A DNA stretch of 64,000 nt from an uncultured Clostridia bacterium (GTDB lineage Bacteria; Bacillota; Clostridia; TANB77; CAG-508): the NCBI GenBank assembly GCA_944386325.1, contig CALXAP010000006.1, positions 1 to 64,000 of the forward strand, given 5' to 3'. The position numbers were made by a program, and so were the translations under genes. The notes under the pieces were generated by a model that was given only the letters and a program-made list of their open reading frames with translations, did not search any database and was not told the DNA's origin. Positions 16,284 through 25,079 of this stretch are shown piece after piece (within the stretch, counting starts at the first letter, position 1; each line of letters opens with the position of its first letter).

Positions 16284-17762
16284 CTATAAAATTATACAAA
16301 TCAATCCTCCACTTCCTTCATTAATAATTCTTTCTAATGTTTCTTGTAATTTACTTTGTGCCTCTTCTGGCATTCTATATAATTTATTTTGAAGCCCTTC
16401 ATTTACTAATTCATGTAAACTCTTTCCAAATATATTTGATTCCCATATTTTCTTTGGATCATTTTCAAATTCAGATAATAAATAATTTACCAATTCTTCT
16501 GACTGTTTTTCACTTCCGACTATTGGTGATACTTCTGTTTCAATTTCTGCTCTAATCATATGAATACTTGGTGCTTTTGCACGAAGTTTAACCCCAAATT
16601 TAGAACCTTGTTTTACCATCTCAGGCTCTTCTAATATAAGTTCTTCCATAGATGGTGTAACAATTCCATATCCTTTTGTTTTTACCTCTTGAAGAGCATA
16701 TTGTATTTTACTATATTCTTTTTTTACTTTTGACAAATCAGAAATTATTGAAAATAAATCTCCATCATTATTAATTTCTACACCTGATATTTCTGTTAAA
16801 ACTTTATAGAACAAATCTTCTCTTAAATTAATTTTAATATTTACTGAACCTGTTCCTAGTTCTATATTATCTAAAACACTATCTTCAATAATTTCTGTAT
16901 TTTGTATTTTTTCTAAGCATCCTTTAATTTGTTTTATACATTCTATATTATTAAAACTTTCTCTTATTTCACTTTGTAATTCTTGTTTAATCCAATGTGT
17001 ATCTTCTAAATTTTCTACCCATCTAGGAAAATCAATATTTATTCTTTCAACAGGGAATTCATATAGCATTTTAGCAAAAATATCATTTATATCTTTTATA
17101 TCTAATCTAGCACAATTTGTAGCAACTACTGTTGTTTCATATTTTTGTTCTAATTTTTTGGCTAATTGCATTGTATATTCTGAATTTGGATCATCTGAAT
17201 TTAACACAATTATAAATGGTTTATTTAATTCTTTAAGTTCTTTTACAACTCTTTCTTCTGCTTGAATATAATCTTCTCTTGGAATATCTGTTATACTTCC
17301 ATCTGTAGTAACTAATATTCCAATACTTGAATGTTCTTGAATAACTTTTTTAGTTCCAATTTCTGCTGCTTTTTCAAAAGGCATCTCATCTTCTGACCAT
17401 GGTGTTTTTACCATTCTTGGTAAATCATCTTCTAAATAACCTATTGCATTATTTACTAAATATCCTACACAATCAACTAATCTTACCTTCATTTTTATAT
17501 TATTTTCAATAGATATTTCTACTGCCTCATTTGGAACAAATTTCGGCTCTGTTGTCATTATTGTTCTTCCTGATGCACTTTGTGGTAATTCATCTGTTGC
17601 TCTTTCTTTTTTATATGTATTTTCTATATTAGGTATAACTAACAAATCCATGAATTTCTTTATAAATGTAGATTTACCTGTTCTAACTGGTCCTACAACA
17701 CCAACATATATATCACCATCTGTCCTTTTAGCAATATCTTCATATATTTGTAATTTTTCCAT
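16284..17762 (-). CDS. spoIVA: Stage IV sporulation protein A (SpoIVA), coat morphogenetic ATPase
   Basis: SpoIVA polymerises with ATP hydrolysis on the forespore surface to form the coat basement layer. The 492-aa product is exactly the Bacillus length. It shows the N-terminal I-Y-E-D-I-A-K-R-T-D-G-D-I-Y-V-G-V, the Walker A motif G-P-V-R-T-G-K-S at residues 24-31, a switch region R-T-I-M-T-T-E-P-K-F-V-P, a V-L-N-S-D-D-P segment, and a C-terminal G-G-L-I-C-I-I-L tail. An upstream in-frame ATG at 17774 overlaps the GGAGG, so ATG 17762, 5 nt after it, is chosen. Partner SipL is encoded in the same window. A structured leader related to that of gatC precedes it. Confidence 0.97.
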   Translation of the reverse strand: MEKLQIYEDIAKRTDGDIYVGVVGPVRTGKSTFIKKFMDLLVIPNIENTYKKERATDELPQSASGRTIMTTEPKFVPNEAVEISIENNIKMKVRLVDCVGYLVNNAIGYLEDDLPRMVKTPWSEDEMPFEKAAEIGTKKVIQEHSSIGILVTTDGSITDIPREDYIQAEERVVKELKELNKPFIIVLNSDDPNSEYTMQLAKKLEQKYETTVVATNCARLDIKDINDIFAKMLYEFPVERINIDFPRWVENLEDTHWIKQELQSEIRESFNNIECIKQIKGCLEKIQNTEIIEDSVLDNIELGTGSVNIKINLREDLFYKVLTEISGVEINNDGDLFSIISDLSKVKKEYSKIQYALQEVKTKGYGIVTPSMEELILEEPEMVKQGSKFGVKLRAKAPSIHMIRAEIETEVSPIVGSEKQSEELVNYLLSEFENDPKKIWESNIFGKSLHELVNEGLQNKLYRMPEEAQSKLQETLERIINEGSGGLICIIL

Positions 17763-17940
17763 AAAAACCTCCATTCGAGCAATATTGCTCTAATTAATAT
17801 AATTTTATTTAAACCTCTTTTTCTCCTAATCTTTAATAATGTTTTTTGTTTGTGAGAATGTTAGAGGTTTTTATTAACCACCAAAAAATTCACTGAAATT
17901 TTTATTTTTCACAGTTTATTTACCTCCTAAAAACCTTTGT
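17763..17940 (-). promoter_or_regulatory. spoIVA leader with tiny ORF and hairpins, related to the gatC leader
   Basis: The leader contains an AAACCTCT/AGAGGTTT pairing (distal arms near 17861-17869 and 17811-17818), then a perfect palindrome GAGCAATATTGCTC (17777-17790) just ahead of AATGGAGG. Upstream, GGAGG at about 17933 precedes a 12-codon GTG reading frame (17874-17912) ending S-E-F-F-G-G. Its sequence parallels the gatC leader over about 100 bp. Function unknown. Confidence 0.5.
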
Positions 17941-18103
17941 ACAATCAAACTTTACTTAATTATATTAACTTATTTAATTAATATTCCTATTTTTCAAAAT
18001 TTTCCATAGTATATTTTTTATATATTTTTGCAAATAATAATATAAATTCCATTTTAGTTTAATTTTTTATTTTAAAGCTAATTTAGTTTAAATGGAGGTT
18101 ATA

Positions 18104-19840
18104 ATGAATAATTTTAAAAATAAAATTTTGTCTTTTTTAGATAATTTATTTATATATAAAGAAACAAATAAATATGATTTCTTTTTACCTGAAAAAGAAT
18201 CATGTGAAGTAAATACTCAAAAAAAAGATGAAATGGATATATCAAAACAAACTGATTATGAAGATATATTTCCTAATATAAATATAAATTTAGAATATAT
18301 GCAAATAAAATATAATGCTTTAATTAATAGTGATGTTGTAATTAGGGAATTTAATTTAATAGCAAAAAATAATGAATATAAGGCTTTTTTAATATATCTT
18401 GATGGTATGGTTGATTCTAATATGATCAATGATTTTATTTTAAAACCTTTAATGCTTAGAAACAGCGCAAATACTTATATTAAAGATAATCAAAATAAGT
18501 CTATTACCATTGTAAAAAATAATTATGGTATTAAAAAAGTTAAAAAATTTAATCTTGAAGAATATATTTTCAATTCACTAGTACCACAAAACTCTATAAA
18601 AAAATATACCAAATTTAAAGATGCAATATCTGATATTAATTCTGGAAATTGTATTCTATTTGTAGATACAATTTCAACAGTTTTTAGCTTAGAAGTAAAA
18701 GGTTTTAAAGCAAGAAGTATTGGAGAACCAAGTAATGAAATTATAGTAAGAGGTTCACAAGAAGCATTTGTAGAAGTTATTAGAACTAATACTTCTATAC
18801 TAAGAAGATTAGTTAATAATGAAAATTTAATTATTGAAAATATCGATGTTGGCAAAATAAGCAAAACAAAAGTAGCTGTTTGTTATTTAAATAATATAGC
18901 AAATGAAGATTTAGTTTATGAAGTAAAATATAGGATTAACAACTTAGATATAGATACACTAATTTCATCTGGTCAATTAGAACAATTAATTCAAGATGAT
19001 AGCTCTATTTTTCCTCAATTAATTTCTACTGAAAGACCTGATAAAGCTGTAAATTATCTTTTTGAGGGTAGAGTTGTTGTTATAGTAAATGGTAGTCCAT
19101 ATATTCTAATTGCTCCTGGAGTTTTAGTTGATTATTTGTCTTCTCCTGAAGATTTAAACTTAAAACATCAATATTCTAACATTTTGAAATTAATTAGACT
19201 TATTGCATATTTCTTTGCACTTTTATTGCCAGGACTCTATATTGCAATAACAACATATCATCAAGAACTCATTCCTACAGAATTATTACTAGCAATAGCA
19301 TCATCAAGAGAAACTGTTCCATTTCCATTAATATTTGAAATTATCATTATGGAACTTTCATTTGAGTTAATAAGAGAAGCAGGTCTTAGAGTTCCTTCAC
19401 CTATAGGTCCAACTATTGGTATTGTTGGTGCTTTAATACTTGGTGAAGCTGCTGTAAGTGCTGGAATAGTAAGTCCTATTTTAATTATAATTGTTGCTAT
19501 TACTGGTATTTCATCATTTGCAATTCCTGATTTTTCTCTAAGTTTTACTCTTAGATTATTAAGATTTGTATTTTTAATTTTAGGTGCAGTTGGTGGATTT
19601 TTAGGAATAGCTCTAGGAATATTTGTATATTTATGCTTTATTTCAAATCTGAAATCTTTTGGTGTTCCATATACATCTCCATATATACCAAATAGCAATT
19701 TCACTAATAGTACAACATCATTTTTTACTAAACCAATTTGGAAAAGAGAAAAAAGACCTTCATTTTTAAATCCTAAAAAAGATAATGAGGAAGGAAAAAT
19801 AAGTATGTTATGGAAAAAATCTAAAAAAGAAAAAGAGTAG
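18104..19840 (+). CDS. gerKA: Spore germination receptor A subunit (GerKA/GerAA family)
   Basis: This 578-aa protein has a hydrophilic N-terminal half and a C-terminal membrane domain with about five hydrophobic segments from residue 370 on, including L-P-G-L-Y-I-A-I-T-T-Y-H-Q-E-L-I-P and A-S-S-R-E-T-V-P-F-P. GerA-type receptors sit in the spore inner membrane and sense nutrients or bile-type signals with B and C subunits. ATG 18104 follows AATGGAGG; the ATG within that site is rejected. It is first gene of the plus-strand A-B-C operon and divergent from spoIVA. A forespore promoter is expected but I could not place one firmly. Confidence 0.95.
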   Translation: MNNFKNKILSFLDNLFIYKETNKYDFFLPEKESCEVNTQKKDEMDISKQTDYEDIFPNININLEYMQIKYNALINSDVVIREFNLIAKNNEYKAFLIYLDGMVDSNMINDFILKPLMLRNSANTYIKDNQNKSITIVKNNYGIKKVKKFNLEEYIFNSLVPQNSIKKYTKFKDAISDINSGNCILFVDTISTVFSLEVKGFKARSIGEPSNEIIVRGSQEAFVEVIRTNTSILRRLVNNENLIIENIDVGKISKTKVAVCYLNNIANEDLVYEVKYRINNLDIDTLISSGQLEQLIQDDSSIFPQLISTERPDKAVNYLFEGRVVVIVNGSPYILIAPGVLVDYLSSPEDLNLKHQYSNILKLIRLIAYFFALLLPGLYIAITTYHQELIPTELLLAIASSRETVPFPLIFEIIIMELSFELIREAGLRVPSPIGPTIGIVGALILGEAAVSAGIVSPILIIIVAITGISSFAIPDFSLSFTLRLLRFVFLILGAVGGFLGIALGIFVYLCFISNLKSFGVPYTSPYIPNSNFTNSTTSFFTKPIWKREKRPSFLNPKKDNEEGKISMLWKKSKKEKE

Positions 19841-19852
19841 GAGGTAATATAA

Positions 19853-20944
19853 TTGGTTGCAAAAAAAATTTGCTTTGCAGAAGCTATCGCTCTTATTATA
19901 ATTCTTGTTATAAATAGAATAATATTAGGTATACCTAAAAGTCTCTTAGTAAATAGTGCATTTAGTGCTACTCTTACAATAATTTTTGTTAGCATTATTA
20001 CTATTCTTATAATACTTTTTATTAATAAACTCTTTAAAAGATTTATAGCCTCAGATATTTTAGACATATCAGAATTTTTAGCAGGAAATCTTCTAAAAAA
20101 AATTGTTGGAATTCTTTATATTTTATTATTTTTAGGTATTTCTATATTATGCTTATCTTATATTTGTGATGTACTAAAATCTATATATTTTGAAGATGCA
20201 GACAAATTATTTTTAGCATTATTTTTTATAATTGGAATTGTAATAGTCAACAGAATGGGATTTAGCTCTATAATAAAATCTAATTTAATAATTGTAATTT
20301 TAACTACAATTGTTATGATAGTTATGTTTGTTTTATCAATACAATTATTTGTACCTGAGAGATTATTTCCGCTTCTTGGATTTGGAATTAAAGAAAATTC
20401 CTTTGCTGGGTTAACTGATGTATTTGCATTTAGTGGTTTAACATATATTATGCTTATTTTTCCTTTTTTTAAAGATACTCAAGATTTCTATAAAACAAAT
20501 ATAATTTCTACAATACTAGTAACAATATATTTAGCAATAAGTACTTTATGTTTACTTTTAGTTTTTCCTAACTCAGTAATTTCTGAAAGTATTTTTAACA
20601 TGTATATATTAGCAAGATTAACAGATTTAGGAGCATTTTTGCAAAACACTGATTTTATATATCTTCTTTTTTGGATACTTTCCATTTTTTCATATTTAAG
20701 TATAAATATGTTTTTTATAACAAATATATTTAAAAAAATTACAAATTTGAAAAATCGTACAGCTGTAGTTTATGCTTTTTCTTTAATCATATTTGTTTCA
20801 ATATTGCTAATTAATAATATTACCTCATATAACTTTTTACTAAATAATGTTTATAAATACTATATGATTGCAGTTATTGTTCTTAGTATTATAATATTAA
20901 TTTTAGCTAATATAAAGAAAAAGAAAAATTCTAATAAAACATAA
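19853..20944 (+). CDS. gerKB: Spore germination receptor B subunit (GerKB/GerAB family)
   Basis: The 363-aa integral membrane protein has about ten hydrophobic segments, matching the APC-superfamily B subunits thought to bind the germinant. Its initiation codon is TTG (19853), 8 nt after AGGAGG, 12 bp past gerKA. The phrase V-P-E-R-L-F-P-L-L-G-F-G-I near residues 163-175 and the F-P-F-F-K-D segment near 202 are typical of the family. A/B/C order and single strand support one complex in the spore inner membrane. Confidence 0.93.
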   Translation: MVAKKICFAEAIALIIILVINRIILGIPKSLLVNSAFSATLTIIFVSIITILIILFINKLFKRFIASDILDISEFLAGNLLKKIVGILYILLFLGISILCLSYICDVLKSIYFEDADKLFLALFFIIGIVIVNRMGFSSIIKSNLIIVILTTIVMIVMFVLSIQLFVPERLFPLLGFGIKENSFAGLTDVFAFSGLTYIMLIFPFFKDTQDFYKTNIISTILVTIYLAISTLCLLLVFPNSVISESIFNMYILARLTDLGAFLQNTDFIYLLFWILSIFSYLSINMFFITNIFKKITNLKNRTAVVYAFSLIIFVSILLINNITSYNFLLNNVYKYYMIAVIVLSIIILILANIKKKKNSNKT

Positions 20945-21006
20945 TTTATTTTCACTAATATATAGAAAATTTTATTAGTAGTAAATTTGCTCTAATGGAG
21001 GCTTAT

Positions 21007-22236
21007 ATGAATATTTTGAAAAAAACAATATCAATAATTTTAATTTCAATACTTATTTTACTTACTTTAACAGGTTGTAAATATGAAAATAATAGCATAG
21101 AGAATCAAGCATATGTTATTGCATTAGGAATAGACAAAGGAAAAGAAAATTTATTAAAATTATCATTTCAATTTGCAACTCCATCTTCTGATTCAACGTC
21201 ATCAAGTTCATCAGGTTCAGAAACAACAACTACGACAGTCGAATGTTCTTCTATTAGTTCTGGTTTTAATTTGATGAATAGCTATATTAGTAAAAAATTA
21301 AATCTATCACATTGTAAAGTTATAATATTTTCTGAAGAATTAGCTTCTATTGGAATTGCTGAAGAAATTCAAACTTTAATCAATAAGATACAAATACGTC
21401 CTGAAGCAAGTATTATTATAAGCAAATGCTCTGCATCTGATTTCATAGAAAATGCAAAACCTAATTTAATGAGTCTTATTGCTAAATATTATGAAATTAT
21501 AGTTACATCTGGTAAATATACAGGATATTACTATAATAGTACTTTAGAAAATTTCTATTCATCACTTGAAGAAGGTCTAATAGAACCTACTGCAATGTTA
21601 GGTGGAATCAATGTTGAAAATTTGCATTATATTGATAAAAATATAAATTATATTGATATTGATAGTAGTTATGTTGCTGGTACATCACTTGTAGAAGACG
21701 AAAATTTAATACAACTAATGGGAACAGCTGTATTTAAAGATGGAAAGCTTGTAGGAGAATTAAACGGACAAGAAACAATATCACATTTAATAATTACAAA
21801 TAAACTAGAACAATGTATAATAAATATTCCTGATCCATTTTCTTCAGATAATCTAATATCTGTTTCTATTACTCTAAATAATACAAAAAATAAAGTAGAA
21901 TTTGTCAATAATTCCCCTTTTATAACAGTAGATACATCTGTTGAAGCATACATTTTAACATATTCAGATGCATCTAATTATGGAACAGAAGAAGCACTTA
22001 AAATTATAGAAAAATATATTAATAGTTATCTTGCAACACATATTAGTTCTTATTTATATAAAACAGCAAAAGATTATAACTCTGATATTGCTGGATTTGG
22101 TAAAAAAGTAATTTCTAAATATACAAATATTAACAAGTGGAATGAATCTAATTGGTCAGAAAATTATAAAAATGCTTTCTTTCATGTAAATGTTTCTACA
22201 GATTTAGAAGGTTCAACATTAATGATAAATAATTAA
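21007..22236 (+). CDS. gerKC: Spore germination receptor C subunit, lipoprotein (GerKC/Ger(x)C family)
   Basis: The 409-aa protein has a lipoprotein signal ending L-T-L-T-G-C-K (lipobox Cys about residue 23). The family opening is A-Y-V-I-A-L-G-I-D-K-G, then L-S-H-C-K-V-I-I-F-S-E-E-L-A near residue 100, and E-T-I-S-H-L-I-I in domain 2. C subunits are diacylated and attach outside the spore inner membrane beside A and B. ATG 21007 follows AATGGAGG; the overlapping earlier ATG is not used. Confidence 0.94.
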   Translation: MNILKKTISIILISILILLTLTGCKYENNSIENQAYVIALGIDKGKENLLKLSFQFATPSSDSTSSSSSGSETTTTTVECSSISSGFNLMNSYISKKLNLSHCKVIIFSEELASIGIAEEIQTLINKIQIRPEASIIISKCSASDFIENAKPNLMSLIAKYYEIIVTSGKYTGYYYNSTLENFYSSLEEGLIEPTAMLGGINVENLHYIDKNINYIDIDSSYVAGTSLVEDENLIQLMGTAVFKDGKLVGELNGQETISHLIITNKLEQCIINIPDPFSSDNLISVSITLNNTKNKVEFVNNSPFITVDTSVEAYILTYSDASNYGTEEALKIIEKYINSYLATHISSYLYKTAKDYNSDIAGFGKKVISKYTNINKWNESNWSENYKNAFFHVNVSTDLEGSTLMINN

Positions 22237-22249
22237 TAAGGAGGAAATT

Positions 22250-22414
22250 TTGAATATTATAATATCTATATTAAGTATTTGGGTTTTTACTAAAACCTTA
22301 AGCTATGGAGTTGTAGAAATAAAAGAATATAATAATAAATTTGCTGGAATTTCAGTTATACTTTTAGCTATATTTACAATTATATTTTGTAATATTGTAG
22401 TTTGGATAAGATAA
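22250..22414 (+). CDS. Small two-helix membrane protein, candidate germinant-receptor D subunit
   Basis: A 54-codon frame starts at TTG 22250 after AAGGAGG, 13 bp past gerKC. The product is two hydrophobic stretches (about residues 2-16 and 34-51) joined by a charged hairpin V-E-I-K-E-Y-N-N-K-F. Bacillus ger operons often carry a small two-helix D protein that modulates the receptor; position, size and topology fit that role here. The unusual TTG start, shared with gerKB, and the short length explain why it could be missed. Function is inferred from context. Confidence 0.7.
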   Translation: MNIIISILSIWVFTKTLSYGVVEIKEYNNKFAGISVILLAIFTIIFCNIVVWIR

Positions 22415-22460
22415 TGTGCGACTTTCAGTTTACTATTCAAATATTATAAAATATAAGATA

Positions 22461-22603
22461 AAGATTTTGAAATAATAATATTGAATATTCACATCTAATC
22501 TAAAATTTTTATATTCAATTTATTGAGAAATAGCTTTGTTGCGCGGGCGAACACTGTTCGCCCCTACAACTATTTTATTGGATTTTTTACAATTTATAAG
22601 TTT
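22461..22603. repeat. Dispersed intergenic hairpin repeat, copy B (long form)
   Basis: Core GGGCGAACACTGTTCGCCC at 22545-22563, then CCTACAAC. The left flank (AATAATAATATTGA, then CACATCTAATCTAAAA and TATTGAGAAATAGCTTTGTTG) is nearly the same as in copy C. The right flank TATTGGATTTTTTACAATT matches copy D. Lies between gerK and the 22703 gene. Confidence 0.88.
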
Positions 22604-22655
22604 ATATTTTTTCTATATTATTTCAAAATCGTATGTATAACATTTTAGTTGCAAT

Positions 22656-22700
22656 AATAAAAAAACAAGAAAAATCATAATTTTTCTTGTTTTTTATTAT
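22656..22700. terminator. Bidirectional terminator downstream of the 22703 gene
   Basis: AAAAAACAAGAAAAAT and its complement around CATA, A- and T-runs on both sides. It directly abuts the 22703 stop and also faces the gerK transcript. Confidence 0.75.
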
Positions 22701-22702
22701 TT

Positions 22703-24625
22703 TTATCTTTCCAATTCATCTTTATAATTTTTTCCTTTTTCCATTTGTTTTAATGCTTGCTTTTCTATATCTCCATTTTTATTATGTATTAATAAATAAT
22801 CCATTTTATTTTCTATTAAATTAGCATCTTTACATTTTTCTATAAGTGATTTTTTTTCTTCATTTATATCATTTAAATATTTATCATACATCTTCTTTTC
22901 ATTATTAGCTCTTCTATATTCATATTTTTTTGCAATTTCGATATTTTCACTTATTTTTATTCGCCTTTCTATACTTTTTTCACTACAATAATCTATATAT
23001 TGTTTAAATTTATTTATTTTGTTTTTATATGTTTGATTCATTTTTTCGAAACTTGGTAAGTAATTTTTATCTTTTGTATTTATTATTGTATTTTTTTGCA
23101 TTATAATTATATCTTTATAATATTTATTTAATTCGCCTGAAACATTTGTATCTGTAGGTAATTTTTCTAATTTCTTTTCATAATCATTATATATATAATC
23201 ATATATATTAACTATTTTTTGTATATCATTTTCGTCTTTTATATCATTTATCATATTATATATTTTTACTAATTTATTTTCTCCATTTTCAAGATATTCA
23301 TTTTGATAGTTTTTAAAAATCAAATTAAATTTATTTCTTTTATATAATAAATTTAAAGTAGAATATAAATTTCCCTTTATTCCATTTTCATTTGTATTTA
23401 CTACATAATTATCTATTTTTTCTATATTATTTTTTTCTTTGTTCTGTAGAAATACATTTTTTACTATCTCATCACCGTCTTTGACTTTTTCTAAAGAATT
23501 ATATTTTTTATAATCAACTTTTTTAGTCATTTCTTTTATTTCTGGATTTTTTCTATCTAATTTCTTACACATACTTTTAAATTTATTTTGAATTTTTTCC
23601 ATTTCTTTTATGTAATCCAAATCCTTCATTTTATTTATATCCAAATTCCATATCATGTGTTCTTGCATATATTTTATTTCTTTATATACATTTTTTGCAT
23701 CTTCTATATTAAAATCTTTATAATTTTCTAATTTTATATTATATGCCTTAAAACATGTTTTCATTGAACTTTGCAATGTTTCCAAAGTTTTTTCTTTATT
23801 TGTTCTTGCATTTTCCGATATGCAATTTGTATCTAATAACAATTTTAAATAAGGATATTTATAATAATTTTTTTCATTTTCATCTAAAGCATTTTTATAC
23901 ATATCATCAAATTCCTTCATCATATCTTCATGTGAATATTCTGTTTTATAATCCCTACTATTTAAATACATTTCTAATAATTTTTCTTTTGGAATTAAAC
24001 ATGATACCATATCAGACATATTTGTATAATTATCATAAAAAGCCCCAGAAGATAAATTTTTCATAAAATATCCATTTTCTAAATCTACAAAACCATACTT
24101 CATATCTTTTGTATGTGTTTTTATATTAAACCATTCTGTCCATTTTTCAATTTCATCATCTTCCAGTAAAAACTCGTCTAAAAATTTATCATAACTTTCT
24201 ATTTTATATTTTCCATCTTTACTTTGTAATTTTTTTCTTTCTATTTTTTTATTATATTCATTTTTTATATATCCAATATCATTTAACACTTTTTTATATC
24301 TGTCAGATATATATGATATTGATTCTTTTCCCCTGTAATCCATTGTTTCTCTATTAAATGTATGCCATAATTCATGTTTTAAAACAGCTTCTAAATTATC
24401 AACCCCTTTTGTATATACTATACCTTCATTAAACATTGCAGAAGCTGACATATTACCTAAATATGTTTCATTTTCTTTTATTTTACTTGATATGATTTTT
24501 AAAGTTTCTTCTATATACTTACTATGTTTATAACCATATTTTTTTACAAACTCTTCATATGATTCATTCATTATTTTATATATTCTAGGATCTATATTTT
24601 TATCTGTTTGCTCTATTTTATCCAT
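22703..24625 (-). CDS. Unknown 640-aa coiled-coil protein with HExxH zinc-protease motif
   Basis: I do not recognise this family. Residues 84-88 read H-E-L-W-H in a V-L-K-H-E-L-W-H-T-F helix, the zinc-binding, catalytic signature of gluzincin/metzincin peptidases. A possible third ligand is a Glu in the acidic stretch D-E-F-L-L-E-D-D-E (about residues 149-157). From about residue 215 the protein is Lys/Glu/Asn/Tyr-rich helix, probably coiled coil. There is no signal peptide or membrane segment, so it is cytoplasmic or released by lysis or a non-Sec route. It stands alone between a repeat and a ferredoxin gene. Very low GC, few homologues expected. A lethal-factor-like toxin or a housekeeping peptidase are both possible. 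Confidence 0.6.
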   Translation of the reverse strand: MDKIEQTDKNIDPRIYKIMNESYEEFVKKYGYKHSKYIEETLKIISSKIKENETYLGNMSASAMFNEGIVYTKGVDNLEAVLKHELWHTFNRETMDYRGKESISYISDRYKKVLNDIGYIKNEYNKKIERKKLQSKDGKYKIESYDKFLDEFLLEDDEIEKWTEWFNIKTHTKDMKYGFVDLENGYFMKNLSSGAFYDNYTNMSDMVSCLIPKEKLLEMYLNSRDYKTEYSHEDMMKEFDDMYKNALDENEKNYYKYPYLKLLLDTNCISENARTNKEKTLETLQSSMKTCFKAYNIKLENYKDFNIEDAKNVYKEIKYMQEHMIWNLDINKMKDLDYIKEMEKIQNKFKSMCKKLDRKNPEIKEMTKKVDYKKYNSLEKVKDGDEIVKNVFLQNKEKNNIEKIDNYVVNTNENGIKGNLYSTLNLLYKRNKFNLIFKNYQNEYLENGENKLVKIYNMINDIKDENDIQKIVNIYDYIYNDYEKKLEKLPTDTNVSGELNKYYKDIIIMQKNTIINTKDKNYLPSFEKMNQTYKNKINKFKQYIDYCSEKSIERRIKISENIEIAKKYEYRRANNEKKMYDKYLNDINEEKKSLIEKCKDANLIENKMDYLLIHNKNGDIEKQALKQMEKGKNYKDELER

Positions 24626-24826
24626 ATATATTCCTCCTTATAATATGTATTGTTTACATAATACTTATTTATTATATCATATTCTTCCTTATATGTCATA
24701 TTTTTTCAACTAATATGACATATAAGTTTTTTTAATATTTAACTTTGTGTAAATATTTATTATATTAAAATCGCATACCATGAATTATAACAAATAATAA
24801 ATTTTCTATGATTTTAAAAATTAAAA

Positions 24827-24862
24827 AATAGAAGAGATTATTTTTCTTTAATCTCTTCTATT
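24827..24862 (-). terminator. Terminator of the lepB-holB-ricT-ferredoxin series
   Basis: A 14-bp perfect stem AATAGAAGAGATTA/TAATCTCTTCTATT with A-rich loop and T-rich tail on the minus strand, 19 bp past the ferredoxin stop. Confidence 0.85.
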
Positions 24863-24881
24863 CTTTCAATTGTATGTAATG

Positions 24882-25061
24882 TTAATCTTCGTTACATAAC
24901 TTTGGTGCATCAACTGGACAAACTCCAGCACATGTACCACAACTTATACAACATTCTGGATCTATAACATATCTTTCTTCACCTTGAGAAATACAACTTG
25001 CAGGGCAAGCTTCTGCACATGCTCCACAACTTATACATGCATCTGTTATTTTATATGCCAT
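24882..25061 (-). CDS. Ferredoxin, 2[4Fe-4S]
   Basis: The 59-aa protein carries two C-x-x-C-x-x-C-x-x-x-C-P clusters (C-I-S-C-G-A-C-A-E-A-C-P, about residues 9-20, and C-I-S-C-G-T-C-A-G-V-C-P, about 39-50), the classical clostridial electron carrier for low-potential reactions. ATG 25061 follows GGAGGTG at 6 nt; an apparent earlier GTG belongs to that site. It starts 18 bp after ricT, so it is probably the last gene of the operon. Confidence 0.95.
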   Translation of the reverse strand: MAYKITDACISCGACAEACPASCISQGEERYVIDPECCISCGTCAGVCPVDAPKLCNED

Positions 25062-25079
25062 CTTTTTCACCTCCTATAA

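Noticed and set aside
19261-20067. 268-codon open frame on the minus strand
   Set aside because: It lies fully inside gerKA-gerKB on the opposite strand and reflects codon bias; no ribosome-binding site or domain.
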